DNA of 64,000 nucleotides. It comes from Vigna angularis (taxonomy: Eukaryota; Streptophyta; Magnoliopsida; Fabales; Fabaceae). Location: positions 10,102,501 through 10,166,500 of the forward strand of contig NC_068973.1 in the NCBI RefSeq assembly GCF_016808095.1, in the 5' to 3' direction. Below are positions 62,427 to 64,000 of the stretch, in pieces; positions within the stretch are counted from its first letter, which is position 1, and the number at the start of each line of letters is the position of its first letter. Made by a program: the position numbers and the translations under genes. The notes beneath the pieces were generated by a model. It searched no databases. It was given only the letters and a program-made list of their open reading frames with translations, and was not told the origin of the DNA.

Positions 62427-62754
62427 ACTTGATAATTAACATTACATTTACGGTAACATTCCGTAATCTCACCCTTTAAAATTTCCTAGTTGATATAAGT
62501 CTATACATGTAAAAAGATTCTAATTATAGTTCTTCGACTCCTCTTTCCTTGGTACTATGTGAGGCGACATTCCTTCATCTGCTCCCGTATAACGAATTAT
62601 ACGATCATCGCACATACCCAAACACAAAACAAACACAAACAAGTAGGGTGAGCTAACATGCAACAAATCATTTATAAGACATGTATAATTACTTTGATAC
62701 AAACATCATATAATAATTATGTCAGACACCCTCATACCATCGTACCCCAATTCC

Positions 62755-63002
62755 TATTAGACACTCGTCCCACAATACCCAATAAATACTATAATACTCA
62801 ATAGACATTCATTCCATAATACCCAATAAACACTCATCCCACAATACCCAATAAACACTCATTCCACAATACCCAATAAACACTCATCCCACAATACCCA
62901 AATAAACACTCATTCCACAATACCCAATAGGCACTTATCCCCACGATATTCAATAGGCACTTATCCCAACGATATTCAATAGGCACTTATCCCAACGATA
63001 TG
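62755..63002. repeat. about 25-bp tandem array in the minus-strand LTR
   Basis: CCCAATAAACACTCATCCC and close variants (ATTCCACAATA; later TTCAATAGGCACTTATCCC) repeat about nine or ten times. Confidence 0.9.
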
Positions 63003-63044
63003 TTGATGAGCGATCACGGAAGGTTTTTCACTTGTGATGTCATT

Positions 63045-63240
63045 CTTAGTCCCCTCACTATGTCCAAAACCGGCACATAGACCAGGACATTCTGCCCTCC
63101 ATACCATTCATAATGTTAGTCCCCTCACTATGTCCTAAACCGGCACATAGACCAGGACATTCTGCCCTCCATACCATTCACAAGGTTAGTCCCCTCACTA
63201 TGTCCTAAACCGGCACATAGACCAGGACTTCCTGCCCCTC
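63045..63240. repeat. 70-bp tandem repeat, three copies
   Basis: CCCCTCACTATGTCC starts at 63051, 63121 and 63191. Each copy holds ACCGGCACATAGACCAGGAC and CTGCCC. The third copy is partly diverged at its end. One copy of this module exists in the 44-kb LTR near 45950. Confidence 0.92.
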
Positions 63241-64000
63241 TCACCACATAATTCATCATTCTCTACTTGAGACTGAATCATTATTAGAGTATCAGGATAA
63301 CCTCCAACTACGGGACCCTCAACATCAACATATACATAAATACCATAACTGAATCTCTCCACGAAACTCATACCATGCTCACATTCCTTAACTCATTACG
63401 AAATCTCACCACAATCCTCATACACATACCATGACATTACAGAATCTCTCCGCGAGACTCATACCATACTCACATTCCTCAACTCATATTATACCCCTAC
63501 AAAATCTCCCCATAATACTCATAACATGTTCAGATGCATAAATTCAAATCCAATATAATAAAATGCAATCATCACAATTATAATTCATAATTCCATATCT
63601 ACCACAATAACATGAATTCATCAGACATTTCCATTCCAACCAGATATATTGCACAATAATTTAACAGTACATAATCTGTTCAATAGGATTTAAGTTAAAA
63701 ACTTGTCGAGTAAACTTCCAGGAAAGAGAGGTGCGTCACAATGGACAACTTAAGTACCAAATCTTTCCTTAGCCAAAGCGTTCCTCAACTAGTTTTTAAC
63801 AAATTTCTTATTTACAGATTTAAAACAACAACATATAATACCGAAATTTAATATAGATATATAAAAAAAATAGAAATTAAGCAATATTGAGATCCCTGAG
63901 AAGATACGAAATTAATATCTATAAATCTGTAATTCCGATTTCAAATCTGAATGGTCACAATAATTCACTATTTGTTATAAACTACATATTAAAATTTCAG

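Larger units (their letters stand above)
62354..64000 (-). mobile_element. Ty3/gypsy-type 5' LTR on the minus strand, running off the window
   Basis: The minus-strand end is ATGTTACA with an adjoining primer site. About 62560-62660 matches the reverse complement of the 46.3-kb LTR region (CATCTGCTCCC, CGATCATCGC, CATACCCAAAC, GTGAGCTA). 63045-63240 matches its GGCAGGAGGTCCTAGTCC...GGACTAACCT module. The rest of the LTR lies outside the window. Confidence 0.75.

Overview
This is nuclear DNA from a flowering plant, probably a legume of the Phaseolus/Vigna/Glycine type. The legume placement is inferred, since no species marker was tested. The reasons are AT-rich intergenic DNA, short AT-rich GT-AG introns, plant-only protein families (WRKY, WOX-like, BOI-like E3), nuclear tRNA-Ala genes and dense Ty1/copia, Ty3/gypsy and CACTA elements. 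Host genes are sparse and most of the window is transposon-derived.

Layout. 1-7264: AT-rich DNA with a decayed minus-strand gypsy-type LTR (about 660-2480), a CACTA-like end near 3386 and degenerate tandem repeats. 7265-12240: a complete but mutated minus-strand copia element. 12392-14359: a non-autonomous CACTA element with a 3-bp target duplication and a 168-bp tandem array. 16743-18717: a six-exon plus-strand gene for a 360-residue plant protein of unknown function, with a probable GC-AG intron. 20350-21470: a dead copia fragment. 23993-24065 and 32620-32692: two tRNA-Ala(TGC) genes inside a segmental duplication. The first copy is split by a very young copia element with an intact polyprotein (24174-29533). 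34096-39070: a five-exon minus-strand group IIb WRKY transcription factor gene. 40086-41636: a second CACTA-like element.

44257-52597 is the most unusual locus. It is a young Ty3/gypsy-type element with 2.4-kb LTRs, a decayed gag and no pol seen. In the opposite orientation it carries what looks like a complete intron-containing WUSCHEL-related homeobox (WOX-like) gene, with its own TATA box, an ATG-free leader, a leader intron and two coding exons. The element is bounded by a 122-bp direct repeat of flanking DNA rather than the usual 5 bp, and its 5' LTR lacks the first 37 bp.

52720-58630 is AT-rich with nothing recognised. From 58634 a small decayed LTR element holds an inverted repeat of its own leader/gag and a fragment of a BOI-like E3 ligase gene. 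Its 3' LTR is cut by another gypsy-type LTR (60334 to about 62100). A minus-strand gypsy-type LTR (62354 to the window end) closes the window.

The two conventional host genes (360-aa protein and WRKY) and the tRNAs are unrelated units. The recurring theme is retroelements that carry host gene pieces and short CG-containing repeat arrays in an otherwise AT-rich region.
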